NCBI RefSeq assembly: GCF_000024005.1
Contig: NC_013132.1
Location: forward strand, 2,164,001-2,228,000
Length of the DNA stretch: 64,000 nt
Reading direction: 5' to 3'
From: Chitinophaga pinensis DSM 2588
GTDB taxonomy: Bacteria; Bacteroidota; Bacteroidia; Chitinophagales; Chitinophagaceae
Part shown: positions 9,259-17,815 of the stretch, one piece after another
Numbering within the stretch: position 1 is the stretch's first letter
Layout of the letters: each line of letters opens with the position of its first letter
Program-made: the position numbers and the translations under genes
Notes under the pieces: model-generated
Database searches by the model: none
Told to the model about the DNA's origin: nothing
Seen by the model: the letters and a program-made list of their open reading frames with translations, nothing else

Positions 9259-9647
9259 GCCAATGCTTTGGTCAATACGGATTCCAGTTGTTTGCATAAT
9301 TCACCAAAACTGGAAGGTTTGGTAAGAAAATGAGCAGCGCCCATCTCAGCAGTTTCTATACCGTCTTTTTCTCTCAATGAAGTTGAGAAGATGACAACAG
9401 GGATGTCGCGGTAGGCGTTGTTCTTTTTGATCTCAGCGAGAAACTGTTTGCCGTTCATTTTCGGCATATTCAGATCCAGAAAGATAAGGTCACATTCCAG
9501 GCTTTCATTTTCCAGCATGCGCAGTCCTTCTTCTCCGTCAGAAGCGAAATAACAGGAGGCTTCTCTGTCCACGATAGACATTGCTTCTCCGAAAAGCTCC
9601 TGATCATCCAAATCGTCGTCTACCAGTAAGATTACTTTTTTAGCCAT
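9252..9647 (-). CDS. Single-domain response regulator (CheY-like / Rcp1-like)
   Basis: A 131-residue protein that is only a receiver domain: the acidic cluster 'LLVDDDLDDQELF' at residues 7-19, phosphoacceptor Asp58 in 'LIFLDLNMPKMNG', the conserved Ser/Thr in 'VVIFSTS' and Lys110 in 'HFLTKPSSF'. There is no output domain, so it acts by protein contact or in a phosphorelay. The DDDxDDxEL start is typical of Rcp1-like regulators that partner phytochrome-type or hybrid kinases. No kinase is adjacent; the nearest is the hybrid kinase at 14808. Confidence 0.92.
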   Translation of the reverse strand: MAKKVILLVDDDLDDQELFGEAMSIVDREASCYFASDGEEGLRMLENESLECDLIFLDLNMPKMNGKQFLAEIKKNNAYRDIPVVIFSTSLREKDGIETAEMGAAHFLTKPSSFGELCKQLESVLTKALAQ

Positions 9648-9747
9648 ATGTGCCGCAAAAGTAGCGATAATCCCTGTACTAATATGTATATTGAGCAGAT
9701 TGTTTACTTATATTTGATATTAAATAAATAAAATATAAGTATGTAAT

Positions 9748-10230
9748 TTGCTACCATTAAATTTCATTTTCTGTTACCTGTTAACATCCTGTCTTTCATA
9801 CTGCTTGCGGGAAAAAAAGCAATACATACAACGACAGAAGAAAAACCTGCAATGTTATCTCACAGAGAGAAAATCGTCTGTTGGCACAGTATTGATATAT
9901 GCTGGTTGTATCAGCAGATTATTAATGGCAGGTGTCTGTAGCATCATATTATTCCAGGCACCCAATTTTTACGCAGGTGTAGCTGCCGGCATCCTTTTTT
10001 GTTGCGCCTTTCTTTGTCCTTTTCTGCGACGTCACCCGTCAGTTTTCATGATCATTACGGTATTAAACGCTATAACGCTTTGCTTTCTTTACAGCGCGGC
10101 AGATTAAGATAGCATTACTATACTCTTTTTTATGCTTGTATATCAATACGTTTTTTTGTTTCAGGAGGTTTTCTATCCTACACTGGACGGTATTGACGAG
10201 CGGGAAGAGCAATTGTTGTTTGTGAAATGA
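9748..10230 (+). pseudogene. Truncated, stop-interrupted paralogue of the neighbouring membrane protein
   Basis: An open frame with a TTG start encodes 119 residues, ends at TAA 10105-10107 and then continues in the same frame to TGA 10228-10230. Its translation aligns almost without gaps with the C-terminal third of the intact protein at 10290-11672: 'CYLTERKSSVGTVL' with 'FYLTKVPSSIGMVI', 'FLRRHPSVFMIITVLNAIT' with 'MLRKFKDAVYGILILNVIS', and after the stop 'EVFYPTLDGIDEREE' with 'EVFHPSLDNYQLPEE'. The N-terminal two thirds are missing and a stop lies immediately upstream. I read it as a decayed tandem duplicate. A short expressed membrane peptide cannot be excluded. Confidence 0.6.
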
Positions 10231-10289
10231 TGAATATGTTTAATATAAGTGCTTAAATTGCACACTTAAAATCCCTATAACCTACTTTT

Positions 10290-11672
10290 ATGACAACCTA
10301 TTTCAGCGCTGTCCAGAGACGCGTACTCAAATTTATCTGGATCCCCGTGCTTATTTACCTGGCCTTTTATCTACCGGGAGACATCCACCAACGGGACTTT
10401 TATCGAAATACGGTTAACCAGTTGGATTATGTGTCAAATGTACTGTTTGTACTGCCGTTCTCATTTGCTGTCGGCTATGAATTCCTGATGCGGAATAAGT
10501 ATAAGGAGCTGATATTCCTGATGCTGATTGCGCTTGCAGGAAGTTTCCTGATTGAGTTTGAGTTCTTTTCCCGGTTTAAGGCGCAAAATGGTTCGTATGG
10601 TCTGAACTCCTTATTGCTGGCTTTATTTGTCAACTTCCTGTTACTGATAGTACGCGCTTACCTGCTCGGTGGTCCGCAGATATGGCAGCGGGCCTTGGCA
10701 GGACTGCTTGTTACGTATTTTACGGCTACATTGTCCAGTCACATTTTTACGCTTACGAATCCGTTTCACATCACGAATTTCTGGCTGCGGGAAGTGATTA
10801 CTTTACCTTTCCGGGTGCTGTTCCCGGTATTGTATTTCACCGGCTTGTTCCTGGCTGATAACCTGATGTCAGCAGAAGGTTATCTGGCAAAATTGCAATC
10901 AAAACTGGAGCGTATCAGCAGTAAGGAATACCTGGTACTCTACCTTTTCCTGTCAATGATATGCCTCTTCGGTGCAACAGCCTTTGGTTACCAACTGGGT
11001 ATATTGTTTAGCAAGATCGGGGGACAAGGATCATTTCAGGCGGGTCATTATTCCATATACGTAGTGATCATTTTTCTGTTGTCTTATGCTACGGTATGTG
11101 TTGCCGGAGCTTATCTGCTACGCAATGTTGTGATTAGCCGTATGAATACTATTGGCAGTGACAATGGCTGGTTGTATGTATTACATTATTCTGTTCTGCT
11201 CAATATCATTCCTGTAATCGTCTGGAGCAATGCGGCATCCGTTCATAAAACAGAAGAAGAGAATGCGGTATTCTATCTGACTAAAGTGCCCTCATCCATT
11301 GGCATGGTGATCATGTGTTTAGGCGCCGTTTGTTCATTTACATCTGGTTTCTACATTCTGTCGGCAATGAGTCACTCTTCCAGTGGTTATATACTGGCAT
11401 TTTCAGGGATCTGTATCTTCAGTTCCTTTATGCATACAATGTTGAGAAAGTTTAAAGATGCCGTATACGGGATACTGATTTTAAATGTGATATCAGTGTT
11501 GCTGTTAGCTGTGATATCCAGGGGAGAAGGCGCGTACATCGGCAGTATGCTGATGACTATTTATCTCTCCTTTTATGTGTTGATAGAGGTATTTCATCCA
11601 AGCCTGGATAATTATCAGTTACCGGAAGAAACGTACCAGGGAGATAAAAATCCCGGGGAGATCAGTTTTTAA
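10290..11672 (+). CDS. Polytopic membrane protein of unknown function
   Basis: A 460-residue protein with about 11-12 hydrophobic segments spread over its length and short charged loops; a hydrophilic tail follows residue 440 ('LPEETYQGDKNPGEISF'). I do not recognise a transporter or enzyme family. The central cytosolic-looking segment 'NLMSAEGYLAKLQSKLERISSKEY' (about residues 190-215) is amphipathic and could be a helix linking two membrane halves. A decayed copy of its C-terminal third lies just upstream, so the gene has been duplicated locally. No signal peptide. Confidence 0.7.
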   Translation: MTTYFSAVQRRVLKFIWIPVLIYLAFYLPGDIHQRDFYRNTVNQLDYVSNVLFVLPFSFAVGYEFLMRNKYKELIFLMLIALAGSFLIEFEFFSRFKAQNGSYGLNSLLLALFVNFLLLIVRAYLLGGPQIWQRALAGLLVTYFTATLSSHIFTLTNPFHITNFWLREVITLPFRVLFPVLYFTGLFLADNLMSAEGYLAKLQSKLERISSKEYLVLYLFLSMICLFGATAFGYQLGILFSKIGGQGSFQAGHYSIYVVIIFLLSYATVCVAGAYLLRNVVISRMNTIGSDNGWLYVLHYSVLLNIIPVIVWSNAASVHKTEEENAVFYLTKVPSSIGMVIMCLGAVCSFTSGFYILSAMSHSSSGYILAFSGICIFSSFMHTMLRKFKDAVYGILILNVISVLLLAVISRGEGAYIGSMLMTIYLSFYVLIEVFHPSLDNYQLPEETYQGDKNPGEISF

Positions 11673-12435
11673 AAGGCACTTGAATTTTACTGCATCAGGA
11701 AGATAATTCATAGTCTTCCCGTAGATAACCCATAGATAACCCGTAGATAACCCGTATCTATAAGAATGGGATATATACGGGTTATCTATGGGTTATCTAT
11801 GGCTTATCTATGAAAAATCTCCCTGACACAGTAAAATCCTGTCATAGTCCTGATATAGGTTTACACGGTTGTTAGATCATCCTGTCTGAAGGTTACGAGA
11901 GCGGTGGTTAATCCTGTTTTAGTGCAGAAAAACTTTACAGTTCACATTTTACATGCAGGAATGGCTTTACAGGATAAAAAATGTTTCAGTAATCGCTTTG
12001 CTATTTTGGTGTCGATCCGCTTTTATGTTGTGTCCCGACAGCTGATATTATAAATGTTAACAGCTTATAACTATTATTAATAGTTGTAACTTTTATTCGT
12101 AGAAATTTTGTAAATTCAACCGTCACATTCTGCACTGAAAGTGACCCCTGCATCTGTTTTGCAGTAATGTACAAGGGACCGGCAGCATTAGTACACATGG
12201 GCATATTACGTTAACCTGAAATGAAATGGAAGACAGTTTTCAAATACGCTTATCCGGCGTAGTGTCTTTAAAATTCCGATCTTATTTCACTTTTCCAGGT
12301 GTTCCTACAATTGAACATCAATATGGCTGCACTTTATCCGCAGTACAACCCCTAAGCCGGCTGAACCCTCATCCCGGATAGGACGGTTACAACTTATTTC
12401 TCAGTTCCCCTCTTCACTTTAAATAACTGACTGAC
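11673..12435 (+). other. 763-bp intergenic region with palindromic array, otherwise non-coding
   Basis: No convincing gene is seen; a 67-codon reverse frame at 12001-12204 has no recognisable content. Besides the palindromic array described separately, the region is AT-rich near 12040-12110 and must carry the promoter of the sensor/AraC pair that starts at 12436. No clear -33/-7 pair could be assigned. Confidence 0.5.
11719..11812. repeat. Palindromic array of 11-bp CCRTAGATAAC units
   Basis: The left arm (11719-11757) holds three tandem 11-mers, CCGTAGATAAC, CCATAGATAAC and CCGTAGATAAC, then CCGTAT. The right arm (11775-11812) is their inverted form: ATACGG, GTTATCTATGG twice, then CTTATCTATG. 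The 39-nt arms differ at only about three positions and flank a 17-nt loop. The transcript could fold into a very long hairpin. It lies 46 bp after the membrane-protein gene and may act as its terminator or be a mobile REP-like element. Confidence 0.85.
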
Positions 12436-12948
12436 ATGAAACTTGATGTTAACTTTAATTCATTATTACCTTTTCAACAATCCGAACACGTACCTGCATC
12501 TTTTGAACATTATTTGTCTTCAGAGAAGCCACCTTTGTATTATGCTACACCCCAATGTAGCGTATTGATACAGCAGATGCAGCTTTTTGAAAGAAGTTTC
12601 TGGTATACAGTCATCAATGCCACAGAGGATAACCTGCTATTGCGGTTCGATCTCACCCCTGGTCTGAGTAAATTATTGATTTACACTATTCAGAATGATA
12701 GTGAAATGATGTTTTTACACCAGGATATAGGGATCGATATAGGGGAGAACGATTATTGTTACCTGGGTGGAGGTTTTCAGCCCAAAGACCTGCGTGTATT
12801 GGTCAGTAAAGGCAGCTATCAGTCACTGGCTTTCCCGTTCTCTCCTGAACAGGATGACAGTGAAAGCATGAAAAGCGCCGAAACTTTTGCGTTCGTAAAT
12901 AAGTTCCTTTTTGCCCTTGGTCTGATGAACACAGAGGCCAGAAAATGA
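12436..12948 (+). CDS. Stand-alone sensor-like domain resembling the N-terminus of the adjacent AraC regulator
   Basis: A 170-residue soluble protein with no signal and no DNA-binding motif. Residues about 42-140 line up with the N-terminal domain of the AraC-type protein encoded 36 bp downstream: 'SVLIQQMQLFERSFWYTVINATEDNLLLRFDLT' against 'GVLLKQQVHVAESFYAELYIEPTADLSITVVVS', and 'DLRVLVSKGSYQSLAFPF' against 'EYTIKLTAGQTFRSIYFQ'. I infer a cupin-like sensor domain lacking the helix-turn-helix part. It may modulate its neighbour by heterodimer formation or by competing for ligand. The alignment was made by eye. Confidence 0.55.
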   Translation: MKLDVNFNSLLPFQQSEHVPASFEHYLSSEKPPLYYATPQCSVLIQQMQLFERSFWYTVINATEDNLLLRFDLTPGLSKLLIYTIQNDSEMMFLHQDIGIDIGENDYCYLGGGFQPKDLRVLVSKGSYQSLAFPFSPEQDDSESMKSAETFAFVNKFLFALGLMNTEARK

Positions 12949-12984
12949 GGGACAAGGCCATGATTCTTTAAAAACCTAACCAAT

Positions 12985-13989
12985 ATGCCAATAGAGTTCC
13001 GGTTGCCTGCGCATCTGACGCAGGATACAGCGATAACGCATGTTGTGCCCTCGCGTTACCGCAAATTACGTTTGCCGATACATGATACAGCTGCTGCTTT
13101 TGTATCGGGTAAATGGGGCGTACTGCTGAAGCAGCAGGTCCATGTGGCAGAAAGTTTTTATGCAGAATTGTATATAGAGCCGACGGCTGATCTCAGTATC
13201 ACCGTGGTGGTCAGTCAGCCGGTGATTATTATGCAGGCAATTGTAACAGGCAATACCCGCATGATACATCCGGGCAGTCATATACAATTGCAGGCCGGAA
13301 AAATGGGTTTGCAATACCTGTCGCCGGATGTAGAATATACCATCAAGCTGACAGCAGGGCAAACATTCCGCAGTATTTATTTTCAGACGCCGGTTACATT
13401 GCTGGATGAACTCGCAGATACCTATCAGCAACTGAAGGAGATGTTGCGTGCTATCAATACAGACAGTAGCTTTTCAACACATCTGCCGTACATCCGGCTG
13501 AGTGCATCGGTGCGCATGGAGATAGAAAAAATGAAGAATTGTCCGCTGACTGGACAGGCCCGCACCCAGTACTATAATAACCGTATCAGCGACGTTGTCA
13601 TTTCCTACCTGGATAATATGCATCGTATCACATTGCAGGACAGCAGACTGATATTACTGCATGAAAAAGAGATAGACGAGTTTATTGAAAGCGTGGATCG
13701 TTGTCCTGAAGAACCCGTGAATGTAGAACAGCGTGCGCATGCATTAGGACTGACGGAACGGGCTCTGGAAAATGCTTTTAAACTGAAACTCGGTAGTACG
13801 GTGAAAATATATGTGTTGCAGCAAAGAGTGGAAAAAGCAAAGCAACTGCTGGTGGCCACCATGCATACCATCACAGATATAGCACTGGAAGTGGGTTATT
13901 CGGATCCATCCTATTTTATCCGGATTTTCAAACAAACAGAAGGCGTCACTCCAGGCCGGTATAGAAGCGATCACAGTGCAGCTATTTAG
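12985..13989 (+). CDS. AraC/XylS-family transcriptional regulator
   Basis: A 334-residue protein. Residues about 1-150 form a beta-rich sensor region. The C-terminal 100 residues are an AraC double helix-turn-helix: 'NVEQRAHALGLTERALENAFKLKLGSTVKIYVLQQRVEKAKQLL' (first HTH) and 'TITDIALEVGYSDPSYFIRIFKQTEGVTPGRYR' (second HTH with the family signature). It regulates transcription, probably from a small-molecule signal. It follows the sensor-like gene by 36 bp, so the two are probably one transcription unit. Targets are unknown, and no metabolic operon is adjacent. Confidence 0.9.
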   Translation: MPIEFRLPAHLTQDTAITHVVPSRYRKLRLPIHDTAAAFVSGKWGVLLKQQVHVAESFYAELYIEPTADLSITVVVSQPVIIMQAIVTGNTRMIHPGSHIQLQAGKMGLQYLSPDVEYTIKLTAGQTFRSIYFQTPVTLLDELADTYQQLKEMLRAINTDSSFSTHLPYIRLSASVRMEIEKMKNCPLTGQARTQYYNNRISDVVISYLDNMHRITLQDSRLILLHEKEIDEFIESVDRCPEEPVNVEQRAHALGLTERALENAFKLKLGSTVKIYVLQQRVEKAKQLLVATMHTITDIALEVGYSDPSYFIRIFKQTEGVTPGRYRSDHSAAI

Positions 13990-14807
13990 CTGTATATAGG
14001 ACAAAAGAGATAAAAAATATCCACGAGTTGTTTGCCTTTGTCCTATCGTTTATTCAGGCGGCTTGCGATATTTGTAAGGTGACTTTGAGATTAACCCGTT
14101 GAAATAAAGTCACGACATCAGATTGTTAATGCCACAATAGTATTGGAATGAACCTTGTTTGTAATCTGATTGAAGGTCTTACTTGAAAACTTATCATTGC
14201 TTTAATAAACATATTTGCCTTTTCATAATAATGCGGACAGGCGTTCTCCTTAGAATGCTGTTTTCCTCAACTACTTACGGAGTAGGGATGTCCGCATAAA
14301 GATCAATCAGCAGGATGCCCGGACCTTTGTAGACTGCAAAGGTCTGGCCTCCGCTGATAACAGAGGACTGAAAAGCAGATTCTTTTAATGGTATATTGAG
14401 GATATCTAGCTGTTCTGCTTATCCAGGCGGGACATTCTCTGAAAAATATTATAACGTATTAAGTGATCATGTAGATGGCGCATCCTTCGGGATAACCCGT
14501 CAAAAGGGATGCTTGTTCGTAAACTTTTTTAGTGTTGGCTCTTTGTCTACCGTTATTCTTCATCCGTTCGTTAATCCACAACCAAGGTAGGCAGGGCTAT
14601 TGTAGCACAGTTCCGGTATGCCCCCACTTTCCCTCGTTAACTTGTAGGGTCAGCAGGAACTGCTAATGATCATTCCGGGAGAAGGCCCTCAGGCTTTTCC
14701 CGGAATTTGTTTTTACAGTCGCGTCTTTTCATTACTTGTCACTCATTTTCACTAATTTAGCAGTGACCAGACACCTGGCAACGTTACACCGGAGAAAACC
14801 TCAAAAT
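13990..14807 (+). other. Long non-coding stretch with several inverted repeats
   Basis: About 820 bp without a convincing gene. Structures seen: a 10-bp perfect inverted repeat ATAGGACAAA / TTTGTCCTAT (13996-14005 with 14037-14046), a possible end signal for the AraC gene; ATGCGGACA / TGTCCGCAT (14231-14239 with 14289-14297); an 8-bp hairpin GACCTTTG / CAAAGGTC (14322-14329 with 14337-14344); and the terminator at 14672. This density could reflect a small structured RNA ending at that terminator, or gene remnants. A 64-codon TTG-initiated frame at 14396-14590 looks spurious. Confidence 0.4.
14672..14715 (+). terminator. Rho-independent terminator with no assigned gene upstream
   Basis: ATTCCGGGA (14672-14680) pairs with TCCCGGAAT (14698-14706), and inner GGCC/GGCT-type pairing extends the stem. 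It is followed by TTGTTTTT. It lies nearly 700 bp after the AraC gene and 100 bp before the kinase start, so it may end a non-coding transcript from the intervening region. Confidence 0.65.
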
Positions 14808-16541
14808 ATGTACAGATTGCTTTCCCTGATTAAGACGGGAACGGATGTTTTGCAGGAAAACAGGAAGCGCACCACAGTCGTTATTGTAAACGTAATGGCG
14901 ATTATCCCTGCTATACTGGCATTCATCATGGGACCTGTGTTATATGCCATCACCGGCAGCTGGCTGACGTGGATCTCTCCATGGATAGAAGCAGGCGTGT
15001 TAACCATCGCAGTGATGCTGAATAAAAAACATCAGTTTAACAGAGCAGCCCTGCTGACTTTCCTGGTACATTCCTTCGGACTTTTTTTCTTTGGCCTCTT
15101 CCTCGGACGGGCAGCCTGTATAGAAGGTATTGTAATCTTCATGATCGGCTTTAGTTTTCTGCTATTTGAACGAAGAAAAGAACAGATACTCAGTATCTCT
15201 TTTTTACTGTGTATCGCACTGTTACTTGAAGTCAACGCATTTTATAAAATAGTCGATCATCTGCCTTATCCCGAGAGCGCAGGTAATCTGATGTACGGTA
15301 TCATCTTCTTCCTGGTGACTTTCCTCAATATCATGGTACTGCGGTTTTACAGCCAGGACTTCTCTGACTGGATCAGGCGGCTTGAGATAAAAAGCATGTC
15401 CAAGAGTAACTTTATCGCTAAGACAAGTCATGATCTCAGGGGTTCTATTAATGTGATTGAGAGTATCCTCGAAGACTGGTTTGACCCTGCACATACTGAA
15501 CCGGGAGAGCCGATTATGGTAGATTATGAACAGGTGTCCAGCATGTATTTCGCCACGCAGGACGTAAAGCTGGTGATGAACGATGTATTGAGCCTGAGTA
15601 AAATAGAATCAGGTTCTTATGATGAAATTACCCGCTCTTCTGTCAGGGTACGTGAATGGTTTGCTAAACGCGCCGCCGGTTATCAGGTACTGGGAAACAG
15701 GAAAGCGGTGAAAATAGCCTGTCGCATCAATGAAGATGTGCCCGAATATATCATCACTGACACTGCGAAAATGCACCGTATTGTAATAAATCTGCTTACC
15801 AATGCCATTAAGTTCAGCAGAAACGATACGACCGTCCGCCTGCATGTATATCTCCTGAATAATGCGACCATTTGTATGGATATTACGGATGAAGGCGTGG
15901 GTATTGAAGAAAAGAACCTGGAGAAAATATTCAGTCCCTATGTTTCCCAGCAACATCAGCAAACGGAATCCACAGGGCTTGGATTGACCATTTCCCGGCA
16001 CTTTGCACATCGGATGGGTGGAAATATCACTGTCAGAAGTATTCCCGGAAAAGGCAGCACATTTACGCTGACATTACCATTGGAACAGGGCGTTATTCCG
16101 CAGGCCAAGATCCTGCCACCGGTATCTGCGGTAAATAACACAAACGCACAGGAAGACCTGCTGCCCCTGCATATACTGGTCGTGGATGACGATGTCATGT
16201 GCAGAACCATCGCAGAAAGACTACTGCGAAAGATGGTCAGCAGCGTCATGGTGGCAGATAGCCTGGAAAATGCCTTGTGGCTGGCAAATGAACAACCGCC
16301 TAACCTTATCCTGCTGGACCTGAATATGCCGGGTATCAGCGGCAAGGAAATGCTGTACAGGATAAAACATCACCCTCAGCTGGCAGATGTACCCGTGATT
16401 ATCTGCTCTGCAGACGCCTATGAGGAGACCATCAGCGACATGAAAAACTTCGGCGCAGATGGTTACCTGGTGAAACCTATTACTACTTCAAGTCAGTTAT
16501 ATAACGAGATCATCAAGTTTAGCCCCACAATAGCAAACTGA
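14808..16541 (+). CDS. Hybrid sensor histidine kinase with C-terminal receiver domain
   Basis: I chose ATG 14808 because a GGAGAA stands 15 bp upstream; the longer reading from TTG 14736 adds an unlikely leader. About 577 residues. Six or so membrane segments occupy residues about 20-175, with no obvious extracellular sensor domain. HisKA follows with His208 in 'KTSHDLRGSIN', then HATPase_c ('IVINLLTNAIKFSRN', 'DEGVGIEEKNLEKIFSPY', 'STGLGLTISRHFAHRMGG'), and a receiver with Asp504 in 'LILLDLNMPGISG' and Lys in 'GYLVKPIT'. It autophosphorylates and passes phosphate to its own receiver and probably to a separate partner. Its signal is unknown. Confidence 0.92.
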   Translation: MYRLLSLIKTGTDVLQENRKRTTVVIVNVMAIIPAILAFIMGPVLYAITGSWLTWISPWIEAGVLTIAVMLNKKHQFNRAALLTFLVHSFGLFFFGLFLGRAACIEGIVIFMIGFSFLLFERRKEQILSISFLLCIALLLEVNAFYKIVDHLPYPESAGNLMYGIIFFLVTFLNIMVLRFYSQDFSDWIRRLEIKSMSKSNFIAKTSHDLRGSINVIESILEDWFDPAHTEPGEPIMVDYEQVSSMYFATQDVKLVMNDVLSLSKIESGSYDEITRSSVRVREWFAKRAAGYQVLGNRKAVKIACRINEDVPEYIITDTAKMHRIVINLLTNAIKFSRNDTTVRLHVYLLNNATICMDITDEGVGIEEKNLEKIFSPYVSQQHQQTESTGLGLTISRHFAHRMGGNITVRSIPGKGSTFTLTLPLEQGVIPQAKILPPVSAVNNTNAQEDLLPLHILVVDDDVMCRTIAERLLRKMVSSVMVADSLENALWLANEQPPNLILLDLNMPGISGKEMLYRIKHHPQLADVPVIICSADAYEETISDMKNFGADGYLVKPITTSSQLYNEIIKFSPTIAN

Positions 16542-16653
16542 TTAATAGCCGTTTATCTCCCGGTAAGTATATACTTCCCTTATAAAGGCACGCATGGATT
16601 TTTTAAATTCAAAGTGATAACAGAATCTCCTGACATTTCTAAATCACTTTGTT

Positions 16654-17688
16654 ATGTTGTATCCTACATTCAGCATTCCTGCGCTGTATTGCCCCTTCAA
16701 TTCCCAGATCAGTCCTTACGCCAGTTCCGTCGAAGCGCATACTACACAATGGGTGGAGCGGTTTGGGCTGCATGAGGCGATCCGTGGGTACCGGGAGGCT
16801 AAATTTGCCTATATGACCTCCCGTTTTTATCCCACAGCGGAGTATGGACGCCTCTGTCTGGCCAATGACCTCCTGGTATTACTTTTTCTGATGGATGACA
16901 TCTTTGATAACAAGGATGAAGAAGCACAGCATCCGGAGAACCTTAAAAAATTGCTTTATGCCTGCCTGGGTATCCTGAAAGACGGCCACCGTTACACCCT
17001 GGAGGACTGGCAGAACAGGCAGACGCCCGATAAGGATATTGTGCATAAAAGCATTACCCAGGCGATGGTAGCAAAAGGACATATGAACATCCTGGCAGCG
17101 CTGACCGATGTATGGCAGCGGGTACAGGCCTGTACTTCCCTCAGTTATCAGCAGACCTTTGTGCAGGATATGTTCAAACTGTTCAATGCCGTCAACTGGC
17201 AGAACCAGAATGTCAATGCGGACCGTATACCCTCAGTCGCCGATTACATCGAATCCCGTCCGCTGATAGGGGGAGCGCATATCGCTGCTACCCTGATAGA
17301 GCTGGCGGAACAGGTGCATCTCCCGGAGGACATCATTAATCACAAGAAACTGTCCAATCTGACCCTGTTATGCGGTCACCTGGGGTGTTGGGCCAATGAC
17401 CTTTATTCGCTGGGAAAAGAGCTGGAACAGGGCGATACGCACAACCTGGTGCTGGTCATCCGGGAGGAACGGCAACTGGATATAGAAGCTGCCATCAATG
17501 AAACAGTCCGGCTGCATAACCAGGAAATGATCCAATTTGAGCGCATCTTCCATTCCTTGCCCACATTTGACGATAAAACAGATGAGGAAGTGTATAAGTA
17601 TGCTTTTTGTCTGGCGATGATCGTACGGGGAAATATTGACTGGAGTCTGCAGGATACAGCCAGGTATCAGCAGCAGGTTTACGCGTAA
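16654..17688 (+). CDS. Class I terpene synthase (sesquiterpene/diterpene cyclase type)
   Basis: A 344-residue single-domain terpene cyclase with every hallmark in place: aspartate-rich motif DDIFD (Asp81, Asp82, Asp85) preceded by 'LVLLFLMD', pyrophosphate sensor Arg202 exactly 46 residues before the NSE motif, NSE triad Asn248-Ser252-Glu256 in 'NDLYSLGKE', and a C-terminal Arg337-Tyr338 pair. These bind the Mg2+-diphosphate cluster and start ionisation of a prenyl diphosphate. The enzyme is cytosolic. No prenyltransferase, P450 or methyltransferase lies nearby, so it is a stand-alone gene. Length fits microbial sesquiterpene synthases; the product cannot be predicted. Confidence 0.93.
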   Translation: MLYPTFSIPALYCPFNSQISPYASSVEAHTTQWVERFGLHEAIRGYREAKFAYMTSRFYPTAEYGRLCLANDLLVLLFLMDDIFDNKDEEAQHPENLKKLLYACLGILKDGHRYTLEDWQNRQTPDKDIVHKSITQAMVAKGHMNILAALTDVWQRVQACTSLSYQQTFVQDMFKLFNAVNWQNQNVNADRIPSVADYIESRPLIGGAHIAATLIELAEQVHLPEDIINHKKLSNLTLLCGHLGCWANDLYSLGKELEQGDTHNLVLVIREERQLDIEAAINETVRLHNQEMIQFERIFHSLPTFDDKTDEEVYKYAFCLAMIVRGNIDWSLQDTARYQQQVYA

Positions 17689-17713
17689 GTAACAGATAGG
17701 GACGGATCTTTTT

Positions 17714-17753
17714 CACAGGCGTCCTGATGCAGGAAAATAGTAGGGCGCCTGTG
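17714..17753. repeat. Nested inverted repeat between terpene synthase and GH20 genes
   Basis: CACAGGCG (17714-17721) pairs with CGCCTGTG (17746-17753), and an inner TCCTG-ATG-CAGGA hairpin (17722-17734) sits directly next to the left arm. The T run lies on the left side (TCTTTTT), so a classical terminator would read on the minus strand. It is possibly the end signal of the terpene synthase transcript. Confidence 0.4.
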
Positions 17754-17815
17754 TGGATAACGCTGTGTATCCAGCAACTATTTTATTACCTTAATAGCCC
17801 TTAAAATATCTTGTA

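Noticed and set aside
12001..12204. 67-codon reverse frame in the intergenic region
   Set aside because: No family resemblance, no promoter and no partner; probably chance.
14396..14590. 64-codon forward frame with TTG start
   Set aside because: No signal, motif or ribosome site; the composition looks random and inverted repeats flank it.
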